27,791 bases of DNA from Candidatus Lindowiibacteriota bacterium (lineage in GTDB: Bacteria > Lindowbacteria > 2-12-FULL-62-27), in NCBI GenBank assembly GCA_023249255.1, contig JAHFCY010000013.1, positions 1 to 27,791 on the forward strand, written 5' to 3'. Below are positions 1 through 7,973 of this stretch, piece by piece (the first letter of the stretch is position 1; every line of letters begins with the position of its first letter). The notes beneath the pieces are model-generated. The model did not search any database, had not been told where the DNA came from, and was given only the letters and a program-made list of their open reading frames with translations. Made by a program: the position numbers and the translations under genes.

Positions 1-632
1 CTGATTTTGCGGACCGCGTGGGACGTGTGGAATCCGTCGTAGGCCACGATCGCCGGCAGGCCGACTCGTTCGGCGATTTTGAGCGCGATGAAATTCAAAT
101 CGTAAATGGCCTGAACGGTTGGCGCGCAGAGGATGATCCAGCCCCAGCCAAGCGCCTGCGCGAGATCGTCGTGGCTGTTTTTGATATTGAGTGGCCCGGA
201 CACGGCGCGGGTCGATAGGTTGAGGACGATGGGAAGACCGAGTCCGCTGATGACCGGCATCTCTTCGGCTTTCAGCATGAGGCCGTTGGCGCTGGTCACG
301 TCGACCGCTCGGCCGCCCGCGATACTCATGCCGGTGACGATGCCCGCCACCGCAAGTTCGCTCGTGCCGATGACAAACTCCATGTCTGTTTCGCCGGCCG
401 CCACCGCTTCGCTCACGGCTTCGCCCACGTCGCTTGACGGCGTGATCGGATAATAGCCTTCCCCGTCGTATCCCGCCTGCAGGATCGCGCGCGCCGCCGC
501 GTGATTTCCGTCGCAGACGCACGTCACCTGGGGGTTCGGGGTTGCGGGCTCAAGGTTCGAGGATTGTGATGCCGATTGCCCCGTGCCGGTCGGCAAGGAT
601 GGATTGTCGATTGTCGATTCCCGTCGAATCAT
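1..632 (-). CDS. porA: Pyruvate/2-oxoacid:ferredoxin oxidoreductase alpha subunit, C-terminus beyond the window
   Basis: I translated the minus strand from the ATG at 632. It stays open to base 1, giving about 210 codons, so the gene is partial at the window edge. After a roughly 40-residue leader of low-complexity character, the protein reads like the POR alpha (TPP-domain II) family. There is an aligned DGNHAAARAIL segment, then YYPITPSSDVGE (family: YPITPST), then a conserved E in GTSELAVAG, and later GLGLPIVLNLSTRA. The enzyme oxidatively decarboxylates pyruvate to acetyl-CoA and CO2 with reduction of ferredoxin in the cytoplasm. The start overlaps the stop of the gamma-delta gene (ATGA), so the two are translationally coupled; a beta subunit should follow beyond the window. 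The leader coincides with a heptamer repeat, so the true mature start could lie further in. The 2-oxoacid specificity is inferred from the neighbouring ackA and is not proven. Confidence 0.88.
   Translation of the reverse strand, partial: MIRRESTIDNPSLPTGTGQSASQSSNLEPATPNPQVTCVCDGNHAAARAILQAGYDGEGYYPITPSSDVGEAVSEAVAAGETDMEFVIGTSELAVAGIVTGMSIAGGRAVDVTSANGLMLKAEEMPVISGLGLPIVLNLSTRAVSGPLNIKNSHDDLAQALGWGWIILCAPTVQAIYDLNFIALKIAERVGLPAIVAYDGFHTSHAVRKI
602..619. repeat. Heptamer tandem repeat (GATTGTC x2, plus a partial copy)
   Basis: Two perfect copies of GATTGTC at 602-615 are followed by a partial GATT. The array lies inside the first codons of porA and encodes part of its atypical N-terminal leader. 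The following stretch, to about 530, is also low-complexity. It resembles the dispersed heptamer-type words seen at other gene junctions in this window. Confidence 0.55.
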
Positions 633-1756
633 GGTGTTGTCAACGCCTTTCCATTTTTGGTCGTCGGGCATACCGCCACACACCGCATGCAGGCTTTGCA
701 GTACGCCGCATCGACGCCTAACATTTTCCGGTCTTTCCAGATCAGCGAGCCGGGATCGGGACAGACCGTCAGGCACAGCACGCAGTCGATGCAGGCCTCG
801 CGGCGGAACACCGGCGGGGATTCGATCGATCGGTGGGACCCGGGCGCCGGCACGGACAAAAATCGGGTGGCGGCGATGGCGCTGCCGTTCAGCATGGTTT
901 CGAACCCGATCGCAGTCGCGATCTCTCGCGCGGGTTTGAGCGGATACCGTCCGTCCGCCGAAAAATAGGCGCTTCGCACCTGTTCCCGCGCGTTTCGAAA
1001 TGCCGCCAGATTCGCGTCGGCCTGCCGCGCCCATTTTTTGACGATGGGTTCTTCGAGAGCCGCGTCGGGAAATCCGAGCACGCGGCAGAGGTCGGCCAGA
1101 AGCGGCATGTTGAGGCGCGACCGCGCCTGCCGGGCGATGGCGGTGGCGTCAAGGACGCGGACGGAGCCGCTGTGCAGTTCCAGCATCTCGCGCGTTTCCT
1201 CCGGCGTGCGCGTCGTGTTGACGATGACCGTCGCGTCCTCCTGCAGGCCCGCCGTGATTTGCAGGGGCCGGATGAGTTCGGGATGGAACACCACGAGAAT
1301 CTGCGGCCGGCGGGTCGGACCGCTGGCTCGAATGGGACGGTCCAAGTCGGTCAACCGGATCGAGACGTCCGTCGGAGTGCCTGTTTTTTCGGATCCGTAT
1401 TTGGCGTCCAGCCCCCCGGTCAGTCCCATCCGGTTGACGGCGACCTCAAAGAGAAGTTTGGCCGCGGTGTTGGCGCCGTCCCCGCCGAGAGCGGACATGA
1501 GAATGTTGCAAAATCCGCGCTCGCTTCGATAGGGCAGGGAGTACGGCCCGCTCACCGCCACCGTCTCGCCTTCCTCCGGAAAAAGGGGACACGCGCCGGG
1601 CCTGCATGCGGATACCCGGGTCAGACATTGATACCGGATCGTGATGCCTTTCGGTCCGCCCGCGCGAATTTCCGCGATTTCGACCGGCAGGCCCGTGAAG
1701 GGGCAAGTCTGCCAGCCGACACTGGGTTTGGCCTGCGTCGTTTTGCCTGCGTTCAT
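629..1756 (-). CDS. porG: Pyruvate:ferredoxin oxidoreductase, fused gamma and delta subunits
   Basis: This 375-residue protein starts at the ATG at 1756, preceded by an AGGAG ribosome site. Residues from about 60 to 240 match the gamma domain of 2-oxoacid:acceptor oxidoreductases, which binds CoA and contacts alpha/beta. The C-terminus is a 2x[4Fe-4S] ferredoxin-like delta domain with two full CxxCxxCxxxCP motifs (Cys 322/325/328/332 and 353/356/359/363). In many bacteria and archaea gamma and delta are separate genes, so here they form one polypeptide. The delta domain carries electrons from the TPP site to soluble ferredoxin. The gene sits 18 bp after ackA and overlaps porA, so ackA-porGD-porA reads as an operon. 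A short Cys-containing N-terminal extension (residues 1-60, with CPFTG and CRPGACPLF) precedes the gamma domain; its role is unknown. Confidence 0.9.
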   Translation of the reverse strand: MNAGKTTQAKPSVGWQTCPFTGLPVEIAEIRAGGPKGITIRYQCLTRVSACRPGACPLFPEEGETVAVSGPYSLPYRSERGFCNILMSALGGDGANTAAKLLFEVAVNRMGLTGGLDAKYGSEKTGTPTDVSIRLTDLDRPIRASGPTRRPQILVVFHPELIRPLQITAGLQEDATVIVNTTRTPEETREMLELHSGSVRVLDATAIARQARSRLNMPLLADLCRVLGFPDAALEEPIVKKWARQADANLAAFRNAREQVRSAYFSADGRYPLKPAREIATAIGFETMLNGSAIAATRFLSVPAPGSHRSIESPPVFRREACIDCVLCLTVCPDPGSLIWKDRKMLGVDAAYCKACMRCVAVCPTTKNGKALTTP

Positions 1757-1774
1757 TTCTTTTCTCCTCTCATT

Positions 1775-2878
1775 TTACCGGACCGTTTCTCTCGCGATCA
1801 TGAGTTCCTCGTTGGTCGGAATGACCCACAGCGCGATTTTTGAACGGTCGGCCGAGATGCGGCGTTCCGCCGCCCCGGATTCGTTGATCTTCGGATCGAG
1901 TTTCGCCCCGGCAAAAGTGAGACCGGCGGATACGGCCGCGCGGACGCGGGGGCTGTTTTCCCCGACGCCCGCCGTGAAGACGATCGCGTCGGCGCCGTTC
2001 AGGGCCAGAAGATATGACCCGACGAATTTTTTGATCTGGTAGACGTGGACGTCCAGCGCCAACTGCGCGCGCTGGTGGCCGCTCCGGGCTGCGGCTTCAA
2101 GCACGCGCAAGTCGCCCGAAAGGCCCGAGAGTCCGTAGAGGCCGCTTTTTTTGTTCAATAAATTGATGATGGCCTTGTATCCGAGTTTCTCCCGCTCCAT
2201 CAAAAGTTCCACGATGGCTGGATCGAGCGTGCCGGATCGCGTGCCCATGATCACGCCCTGAAGGGGGCTCATGCCCATCGACGTGTCGATGGACTTGCCG
2301 TTGCGGATGGCCGCGATCGACGTGCCCGAGCCGACGTGGCACGTGATGAGTTTGAGTTTTCGAAGCGGCCTGCCCATGAGAACGGCGCAACGCTGGGCCA
2401 CGTACTGGTGCGACGTGCCGTGAAATCCGTAGCGCCGAATGTCGTATTTTCCGGCCAACTCATAGGAAATTCCGTACAGGTACGCTTCGGGCGGCATGTG
2501 GCGGTGAAATCCGGTGTCGAACACGGCGACGTGATCCGCTTGGGGCAGAAGCTTTTTCATGAGTCGGATGCCGGAAGCGGCCGGCGGATTGTGGAGAGGC
2601 GCAAAGAGAGCATAGCGATCGATGTCGTCGATGACGTCGTCCGTGATGATCGCGCTCGTGTCGTATTTCGGGCCGCCGTGGACGACGCGATGACCGACCG
2701 CCGAGATGGAGTCGACGGCGTGGATTCGGCGAATGGCGGCGAGCATGCGTTTAGCCGCGGCCGCGGCCCCGCCCCGGCCGAATTCGACGTGGCCGTCCAG
2801 CAGGACCTTCTCCGTCGTCATCTCGAAACACTTGTACTTGAGCGTCGAACTTCCGAAATTGACGACCAGAACACGCAT
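1775..2878 (-). CDS. ackA: Acetate kinase
   Basis: This 367-residue protein is slightly shorter than the usual roughly 400 for the family. The N-terminus MRVLVVNFGSST is the acetate-kinase signature 1 (phosphate-binding NxGSS). FHGTSHQYV is the second signature. HVGSGTSIAA and FTAGVGENSP are the ATP-binding segments of the ASKHA fold. I chose the ATG at 2878 rather than the in-frame ATG at 2941, because the family begins at this point and the extra 21 residues look unrelated. The enzyme interconverts acetyl phosphate + ADP and acetate + ATP. With the POR genes just downstream it would close a pyruvate-to-acetate ATP-yielding route; a phosphotransacetylase is not in the window. Butyrate kinase is the main alternative but fits the signatures less well. 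Confidence 0.93.
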   Translation of the reverse strand: MRVLVVNFGSSTLKYKCFEMTTEKVLLDGHVEFGRGGAAAAAKRMLAAIRRIHAVDSISAVGHRVVHGGPKYDTSAIITDDVIDDIDRYALFAPLHNPPAASGIRLMKKLLPQADHVAVFDTGFHRHMPPEAYLYGISYELAGKYDIRRYGFHGTSHQYVAQRCAVLMGRPLRKLKLITCHVGSGTSIAAIRNGKSIDTSMGMSPLQGVIMGTRSGTLDPAIVELLMEREKLGYKAIINLLNKKSGLYGLSGLSGDLRVLEAAARSGHQRAQLALDVHVYQIKKFVGSYLLALNGADAIVFTAGVGENSPRVRAAVSAGLTFAGAKLDPKINESGAAERRISADRSKIALWVIPTNEELMIARETVR

Positions 2879-3193
2879 GTCGACTTTTCTGCGAAAAATG
2901 AACCGAACCACGCAGTGCGCCCAAAATCGGATGCAGACCAAAGAAAATGAGGAAATTAGGAGATGTTGTCGGAATCATCTTGCGGGGGAGTGGCGGCCGC
3001 GATTGTGTCCTGAATTGAGACAGGCGGCTGTCAGCGTTTGGAACAGACGCCTGTTGCGGGCGGTTTTGCACCGGGGTTGCCAATCTCAAGGCATTCAATC
3101 GAATCAATCAATAAATCCGCCCCGTCCGGATCCCGGAATGAGTTTTGCCCGATCCCATTGTAGAAGCGCGGCGGGGAGAAATGAGGGCGCGCC
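2879..3193. other. Divergent intergenic region, ackA/por versus hydrogenase operon
   Basis: These 315 bp separate two divergently transcribed operons and should hold both promoters. I see no convincing -35/-10 pair and no sigma-54 site. The one clear structure is an imperfect inverted repeat at 3021-3053. The stretch around 3090-3125 is AT-richer than its surroundings. No credible gene lies here. Confidence 0.6.
3021..3053. repeat. Inverted repeat in the divergent promoter region
   Basis: CAGGCGGCTG (3021-3030) pairs with CAGACGCCTG (3044-3053), 9 of 10 positions matching, around a 13-nt loop. No T-run follows, so an intrinsic terminator is unlikely. An operator for a dimeric regulator or an mRNA leader hairpin is possible. 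Confidence 0.4.
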
Positions 3194-3442
3194 ATGAAAG
3201 TGGAAGTGTTGGGTGATGGATGTGCACGGTGTGACAAACTGACCCACAATGTTTCCCATGCACTCCGGATGATGGGTCGTCCGGAAGAAGTCATCCGCAT
3301 CAACGATCCAACCGAAATTGTCGAACGCGGCGTGTGGAAAACGCCCGCGCTTGTGGTGGACGGCCGGGTTGAACTGATGGATGCCGCTCCCAATCCCGGT
3401 GACATCATTGTGCTTCTATCCGGCATTCAAGCTTCGGCGTAG
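3194..3442 (+). CDS. Small thioredoxin-like (redox-active disulfide) protein
   Basis: This 82-residue, single-domain thioredoxin-fold protein starts at ATG 3194 with a GAGGG-type ribosome site. The N-terminal beta strand MKVEVLGDG leads into CARC (Cys 10 and 13), the redox-active CxxC. The cis-proline loop is TPALVVDG. This layout matches the TM0996/MTH895-type small thioredoxins, not glutaredoxins with CPYC. It is the first gene of the hydrogenase operon, 28 bp before hydB. A reasonable inference is thiol redox exchange linked to the NADP(H)-dependent hydrogenase or to maturation of its cysteine ligands. The partner is unknown. Confidence 0.8.
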   Translation: MKVEVLGDGCARCDKLTHNVSHALRMMGRPEEVIRINDPTEIVERGVWKTPALVVDGRVELMDAAPNPGDIIVLLSGIQASA

Positions 3443-3470
3443 ACGGACATCGGCGTGGAGGCTGTGAGCC

Positions 3471-4559
3471 ATGAGACTACTTTTTCTTCCGGAAAATCAT
3501 GTTCTGCCTCTGGCAAGGCTTCTGGCCGCCCGATATCGGTTTTGGGGGCCGGCGGCCAAAGGAGGCGCGTTTGTATTTGAGGAGATTGCCGACGTTTCCC
3601 GATTGAGACTCGACTATTCCACGACGCTTCTTCCGCCCAAACAGGCGTTCCTTCCGCCCCGGGAAATTCTGGCGCGGATTGATATCGAGACGCACGAATG
3701 CCGTTCGCCGGCCCGGCCCGGGAAACCGATTGCGCTCTTTGGCGTGCATCCCTGCGATCTCCACGGGCTTGCTCATCTGGACCTGGCGATGGGCGAACCG
3801 CCGGCCGACGCGCCGTATTGGCGCGCGCGAAAAGACGCGTTCATCGTCGGCCTCGCCTGCGTCCAGCGGTGCATGCCGGAATCGTTCTGCGACAGCGTGG
3901 AGTCGCATCGGGCCGGCGGGCCGTTCGACTGGATGTTCACGCCGGTCGCCGGCGGATATGTCGTCGAGTTGAGGGGTGAGGCGGGCGAGCGGGAGGCGTC
4001 GGAGAGCGGGCTGTTTGAAGTGGCGGGCGAATCCTGGAAAAAAAATTACGACGAAACGCGGGATCGCATCGAAAAAACGTTTTCCGGCCGGCGGCTGAAT
4101 CTCGCCTCGCTGTCGTCCGATCTTGAACGAAGTTTTCAGGACGGCTGGTGGGAAAAACTGGCCGACCGATGTTTTTCCTGCGGCGCCTGCACGGCGGTCT
4201 GCCCGACCTGCGTCTGTTTCGACGTGCAGGATGAGATCGCCGAAGGATGCCGGATGGCGGAGCGGTGCCGGAGCTGGGACAGCTGCCTGATCAGGAATTT
4301 CGCCGAAGTCGCCGGCGGCGAGAATTTCCGGAAACTCCGGTCGGAGCGTCTGCGGCACCGGATGATGCGGCAGGGCGCGTATCTGGCCGGCCGATTCGGC
4401 CTGCCGGTTTTTTGCGTGGGATGCGGCCGATGTCCGCATGCGTGTCTCGGCAAGATCAGCCCGCTTGAGGCGTTTGAACACAGCCGGAAATTTCCGATCC
4501 GCCGGTACGCGCAACGCCTCGTTGAACACATCAAAAATGGAGTGACCCGTCATGAGTGA
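3471..4559 (+). CDS. hydB: Group 3b [NiFe]-hydrogenase (sulfhydrogenase) beta subunit, iron-sulfur protein
   Basis: This 362-residue cytoplasmic protein has the HydB/SHI-beta layout. A N-terminal alpha/beta region contains FGVHPCDLHGLAHLD (family: GV.PCDL.AL..LD). Two [4Fe-4S] motifs of the CxxCxxCxxxC type follow, at Cys 234/237/240/244 and Cys 315/318/321/325. In group 3b enzymes this subunit relays electrons between the small hydrogenase subunit and the FAD/NADP subunit. Its gene overlaps hydG by 8 bases. The order hydB-hydG-hydD-hydA is the classical order known from Pyrococcus sulfhydrogenase I. The start at 3471 follows a GGAGG about 11 bases upstream. Some family members can also reduce sulfur in vitro; that activity cannot be read here. 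Confidence 0.9.
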   Translation: MRLLFLPENHVLPLARLLAARYRFWGPAAKGGAFVFEEIADVSRLRLDYSTTLLPPKQAFLPPREILARIDIETHECRSPARPGKPIALFGVHPCDLHGLAHLDLAMGEPPADAPYWRARKDAFIVGLACVQRCMPESFCDSVESHRAGGPFDWMFTPVAGGYVVELRGEAGEREASESGLFEVAGESWKKNYDETRDRIEKTFSGRRLNLASLSSDLERSFQDGWWEKLADRCFSCGACTAVCPTCVCFDVQDEIAEGCRMAERCRSWDSCLIRNFAEVAGGENFRKLRSERLRHRMMRQGAYLAGRFGLPVFCVGCGRCPHACLGKISPLEAFEHSRKFPIRRYAQRLVEHIKNGVTRHE

Positions 4560-5382
4560 TGCGGCCGGATCCGCCGTTGATTATCTGCCGGAACTGTCGA
4601 CCCTCGCCGCCGTGCGGCCCCTGACGGCGGCCGAAAGTCTGTTCCATCTGGATATGCCGCACAGAGCGCTGGGCCATCATCCGGGGCAGTTCGTTCAGGT
4701 TTCCCTGCCGGGCATCGGCGAAGCGCCGATCTCGATTGCCTCCTCTCCGACGCGTCCGGCCGGATTTGATCTCTGCATTCGGCGGGCCGGGAACGTGACC
4801 GAGGCGATTCACAGGCTGAAGCCGGGCGCGAAAATCGGAATCCGCGGGCCGTTCGGCCGAGGCGTGCCGATCGATGATTGCATGGGACGCAACGTCGTCA
4901 TCATCGCCGGCGGCCTCGGCCTCGCGCCGCTTCGATCGCTCATTCAGTACATCACGGACCACCGGAGCCGATTCAAAGCCGTCACGATCCTGATCGGCGC
5001 AAGAACGCCGGAGACGCTTCTCTTCCCGGATGAATACGGCGCCTGGCGGAGCCGCGACATCAAGGTCGAGGTCACGGTTGATGTCTCGAAGGAAACCTGG
5101 CTGGGGCACGTCGGCGTGATTACGAATCTGATTTCCCGGATCGACGTCGATCCGGATACGACGGTCTCCATCGTCTGCGGCCCGCCGATCATGTACCGGT
5201 TCGTCCTCCGGAAACTCGCCCGGCGCAACCTGCAAAATGATCACATCTACCTGTCGCTTGAGCGCCGGATGAAGTGCGGGATGGGCAAATGCGGCCATTG
5301 CCAGATCAACGGCCTCTACGTCTGCCTCGAGGGCCCGGTGTTTCGATACGACCGGATCGCCCATCTGCCGGAGGCGCTCTGA
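4552..5382 (+). CDS. hydG: Group 3b [NiFe]-hydrogenase gamma subunit, FAD/NAD(P)-binding
   Basis: This 276-residue protein belongs to the ferredoxin-NADP reductase/dihydroorotate dehydrogenase electron-transfer family. HPGQFVQVSLPG and APISIASSP form the flavin-binding barrel. VVIIAGGLGLAPLRSLI is the nucleotide-binding fold, and VCGPP is the pyridine-nucleotide motif. The C-terminus carries a [2Fe-2S] site, Cys 242/247/250/258. It exchanges electrons between NADP(H) and the iron-sulfur chain of the hydrogenase. Its stop TGA overlaps the ATG of hydD (TGATG), which implies coupled translation at equal stoichiometry. NADP versus NAD preference cannot be decided by eye. Confidence 0.9.
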   Translation: MSDAAGSAVDYLPELSTLAAVRPLTAAESLFHLDMPHRALGHHPGQFVQVSLPGIGEAPISIASSPTRPAGFDLCIRRAGNVTEAIHRLKPGAKIGIRGPFGRGVPIDDCMGRNVVIIAGGLGLAPLRSLIQYITDHRSRFKAVTILIGARTPETLLFPDEYGAWRSRDIKVEVTVDVSKETWLGHVGVITNLISRIDVDPDTTVSIVCGPPIMYRFVLRKLARRNLQNDHIYLSLERRMKCGMGKCGHCQINGLYVCLEGPVFRYDRIAHLPEAL

Positions 5383-6161
5383 TGAAAAAGTTGCGCATCG
5401 CGTTTTACAGTTTCACGAGTTGTGAAGGCTGTCAGTTGAGCCTGCTTGAATGCGAAGACCAGATCCTCGATATCGTCGGGGCGGTCGAAATCGTGCGGTT
5501 CCGCGAGGCGAGTTCCTTCAAGGGCGGCGAGTTCGATGCCGATGCCGACGTTTCGTTCATCGAGGGATCCATCTCGACCGCCCATGACGAGGCGGCCCTG
5601 CAGACGGTCCGGATGCGAAGCAAAAAAATCGTGGCGTTCGGCGCCTGCGCGGACCTTGGCGGCGTCAACGCGATCCGGAACCGTCAGGACGCGGAGGTCG
5701 TCAAGGAGCGCGTCTACGGGAAATACGTGAAATGGATTCACACGTCCGCTGTCCGCCCGGTTTCGGCTGTCGTCCACGTCGATTACGCGCTTCACGGCTG
5801 TCCGGTCGACAAGGACGAACTGGCCCGATTTTTGTTCGGGTTGGTTGCCGGCCGCAGATGGGCCGAGCCGGTGGCCCCGGTCTGTTTTGAATGCAAACTC
5901 CGGCAGAACGTCTGCATCTTCCACAAAGGCGGCACGTGTCTGGGTCCGATCGTCCGCGGCGGCTGTCGTGCGATTTGTCCGGCGTACGGTTCGGGATGCG
6001 ACGGATGCCGGGGTCTGGCGCCCGATCCGAATCTTCCGCTCATGCGGCGGATTCTACGGGACCACGGATTGGGTCCGGACGAAATCGGCCGGCGTCTCGA
6101 TCTCTTCAACGCCTCCGCCGTGCCGGACGCGATGAGACGGGAGTTGACGGGCCGTGCATGA
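5382..6161 (+). CDS. hydD: Group 3b [NiFe]-hydrogenase small (delta) subunit
   Basis: This 259-residue protein begins MKKLRIAFYSFTSCEGCQ. The in-frame extension upstream is rejected because this ATG overlaps the hydG stop and begins the family sequence. Proximal-cluster cysteines are C14 and C17, with partners in FGAC and HGCP. The C-terminal third has the two further cluster regions: CFECKLRQNVC followed by a Cys-rich run ending in GSGCDGCRG. There is no Tat signal, consistent with a cytoplasmic group 3 enzyme. The subunit passes electrons from the NiFe site to HydB/HydG. The 3' end overlaps hydA by 8 bases. Confidence 0.92.
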   Translation: MKKLRIAFYSFTSCEGCQLSLLECEDQILDIVGAVEIVRFREASSFKGGEFDADADVSFIEGSISTAHDEAALQTVRMRSKKIVAFGACADLGGVNAIRNRQDAEVVKERVYGKYVKWIHTSAVRPVSAVVHVDYALHGCPVDKDELARFLFGLVAGRRWAEPVAPVCFECKLRQNVCIFHKGGTCLGPIVRGGCRAICPAYGSGCDGCRGLAPDPNLPLMRRILRDHGLGPDEIGRRLDLFNASAVPDAMRRELTGRA

Positions 6162-7494
6162 TCACACGAACATCACGGTCGAGCACGTGGCGCGGGTCGA
6201 AGGCCACGGCAATATCGTTGTGAACGTCCGATCCGGCAAAGTCGAGGAGGTGAGGCTGGAGATCGTCGAGTCTCCCCGGTTTTTCGAGTCGATGCTGGTG
6301 GGGCAGGACGCCGACGCCGCGCCGGAATTGACCGCCCGGATCTGCGGAATCTGTTCGGTCGGCCACACGACGGCGTCGATCAAGGCGGTCGAGGCCGCGT
6401 TGAAAATTGAGCCGTCCGAGCAGACGCTGCTTCTTCGGCGGATCATCCTTGCGGCGGAAATTCTTCAGAGCCACGTTCTCCACGTCTATTTCCTTGTCGC
6501 GCCGGACGTGTTCGCCGCGCCCAGCGTCATTCCTCTCGCGGAAAAATATCCGGAGATCGTGAAACGTGCGCTCCGGCTCAAAAAATTCGCGAACCGGATC
6601 ATGACGATCATCGGCGGCCGCCATATTCATCCGGTGGCCATGAAGGTCGGCGGATTTTCGAAGATTCCGGAGGAGAGCGAGGTCCTGGAAATTCTCGACC
6701 TCATCGAAACGGCAACCGTGGACGTCGACGAGACGGTCAACCTTTTCGGCGAAATTCATTTCCCCGATTTTCGCCGGCCGAGTGAATATATCGCGCTTCG
6801 AAAAAACGGTTCTTACTCCTTCTACGAGGGAAATATCTCCTCGACCGCGAATCAGGACGTCGATCCGGTTCGGTATCTGGATGTGATCCGGGAAAGCGTG
6901 AAACAGCACTCCACCGCCAAACACGTTCATCTGCAGGCCGGCCGGGATTGCGCGTTTTCGGTCGGCGCTCTGGCCCGGTACAACATCAACGGCCGCGAGA
7001 CGCTCCGGCCCCGGGCCGCCCGCGCGGCGGACGCGTTGAATCTGGAACAGATGAAGGACAACCCATTCGCCAACAACTTCGCCCAGGTCGTGGAGTGCGT
7101 CCATCTCGTCGAAGACATCCAGGACTTGGTATCGGAACTTTTGGCCCGGGGGCTCAAGGATGAGCGGCCGCCTGCGGTCGGATCCGGCCACGCCCACGGG
7201 CGGACCCGATCCCACGGCCCGACCCGGTCCGGCGTCGGCGCGGTTGAAGTTCCCCGGGGGACGCTCTATCACGAATATGAAATTGACGGCCACGGCCACA
7301 TCGTCCGGGCCAACTGCATCATCCCGACCGGACAGAATCTGGCACGGATGGAACAGGATCTTCGCGAGATGGTCCCCGGCATCCTCGATTTGCCCGAGGA
7401 CGAAATCCGCCTTCGGTGCGAAATGCTCGTCCGCGCCTACGATCCCTGCATCTCCTGTTCGACACACATGCTCGACGTGAAGTTTCGGAAGTGA
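6154..7494 (+). CDS. hydA: Group 3b [NiFe]-hydrogenase large catalytic (alpha) subunit
   Basis: This 446-residue protein starts at GTG 6154, because the ATG four bases later is out of frame. The opening ITVEHVARVEGHGNIVV is typical of group 3 large subunits. The L1 motif RICGICSVGH has nickel ligands C64 and C67. The L2 motif DPCISCSTH has C432 and C435. The sequence continues eight residues past His 438 (MLDVKFRK). This is the C-terminal peptide normally cut off by the maturation protease encoded next door, so the enzyme is predicted to be protease-processed. It catalyses reversible H2 oxidation coupled to NADP+ in the cytoplasm. All ligand residues are present, so the enzyme looks intact. 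Confidence 0.94.
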   Translation: MHDHTNITVEHVARVEGHGNIVVNVRSGKVEEVRLEIVESPRFFESMLVGQDADAAPELTARICGICSVGHTTASIKAVEAALKIEPSEQTLLLRRIILAAEILQSHVLHVYFLVAPDVFAAPSVIPLAEKYPEIVKRALRLKKFANRIMTIIGGRHIHPVAMKVGGFSKIPEESEVLEILDLIETATVDVDETVNLFGEIHFPDFRRPSEYIALRKNGSYSFYEGNISSTANQDVDPVRYLDVIRESVKQHSTAKHVHLQAGRDCAFSVGALARYNINGRETLRPRAARAADALNLEQMKDNPFANNFAQVVECVHLVEDIQDLVSELLARGLKDERPPAVGSGHAHGRTRSHGPTRSGVGAVEVPRGTLYHEYEIDGHGHIVRANCIIPTGQNLARMEQDLREMVPGILDLPEDEIRLRCEMLVRAYDPCISCSTHMLDVKFRK

Positions 7495-7499
7495 ATGAC

Positions 7500-7973
7500 A
7501 TGAAACGCCTGATTCTCGGCATCGGCAATCTTCTCAAGGGCGACGACGGCGTCGGCGTCCATGTCGCGCGGGCGCTCAAGATGGAGGAGGAATACCTCGG
7601 TGTCGACATCGAAGATGGCGGAACGGGCGGGCTGTCCCTGATCGATTTTTTCGATTCATACGAGGAAATTCTGGTGGTCGACGCCGCGGGACTCGGGTTG
7701 CCGCCCGGGGAATTTCGCTGGATTGCTCCGGACATGCTCTGCGCCCGGCGCGCGTGGTCCGGACACGATCATGGACTGGTCGACGCCATCCGGCTTCTCG
7801 AAGTTCTCCCCGCGAAAAAAACAATTCGAATTCTCGGCGTCCAGCCGGCGCAGATGGAATCCGGCACAACGTTGGGTCCCGAACTTCGGGCCGCGTTTTC
7901 CACGATCCTGGCGGCGGTGCGGCATGAAGCCATGGCCGTCTGGGAAGAAAAAGGAGCCATGAGCCATGGTTGA
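7500..7973 (+). CDS. Hydrogenase maturation endopeptidase (HycI/HyaD family)
   Basis: This 157-residue protein begins MKRLILGIGNLLKGDDGVG, the hallmark of the hydrogenase-specific aspartic-type proteases. The DDGVG acidic residue, VVDAAGLG and the HDHGL histidine fit the nickel-sensing metal site described for HybD. It is expected to remove the eight-residue tail of HydA after nickel insertion. It lies 5 bp after hydA and overlaps the next gene by 8 bases. The ATG at 7500 matches the family N-terminus; the longer frame is unrelated sequence. Confidence 0.9.
   Translation: MKRLILGIGNLLKGDDGVGVHVARALKMEEEYLGVDIEDGGTGGLSLIDFFDSYEEILVVDAAGLGLPPGEFRWIAPDMLCARRAWSGHDHGLVDAIRLLEVLPAKKTIRILGVQPAQMESGTTLGPELRAAFSTILAAVRHEAMAVWEEKGAMSHG

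Noticed and set aside
2879-2941. N-terminal extension of acetate kinase from the ATG at 2941
   Set aside because: The 21 extra residues do not resemble the family, and the conserved protein begins at 2878.
3021-3060. Intrinsic terminator at the 3021-3053 hairpin
   Set aside because: No T-run follows on either strand, and it lies between divergent genes where no transcript should end.
3477-4553. A 358-codon minus-strand frame opposite hydB
   Set aside because: It is a shadow of hydB; composition is biased and no family motif or ribosome site supports it.
6106-7467. A 453-codon open frame on the minus strand opposite hydA
   Set aside because: It is antisense to a gene with all catalytic motifs, rich in Arg/Asp/Gly/Val as expected of a GC-rich shadow, and shows no recognisable family motif.
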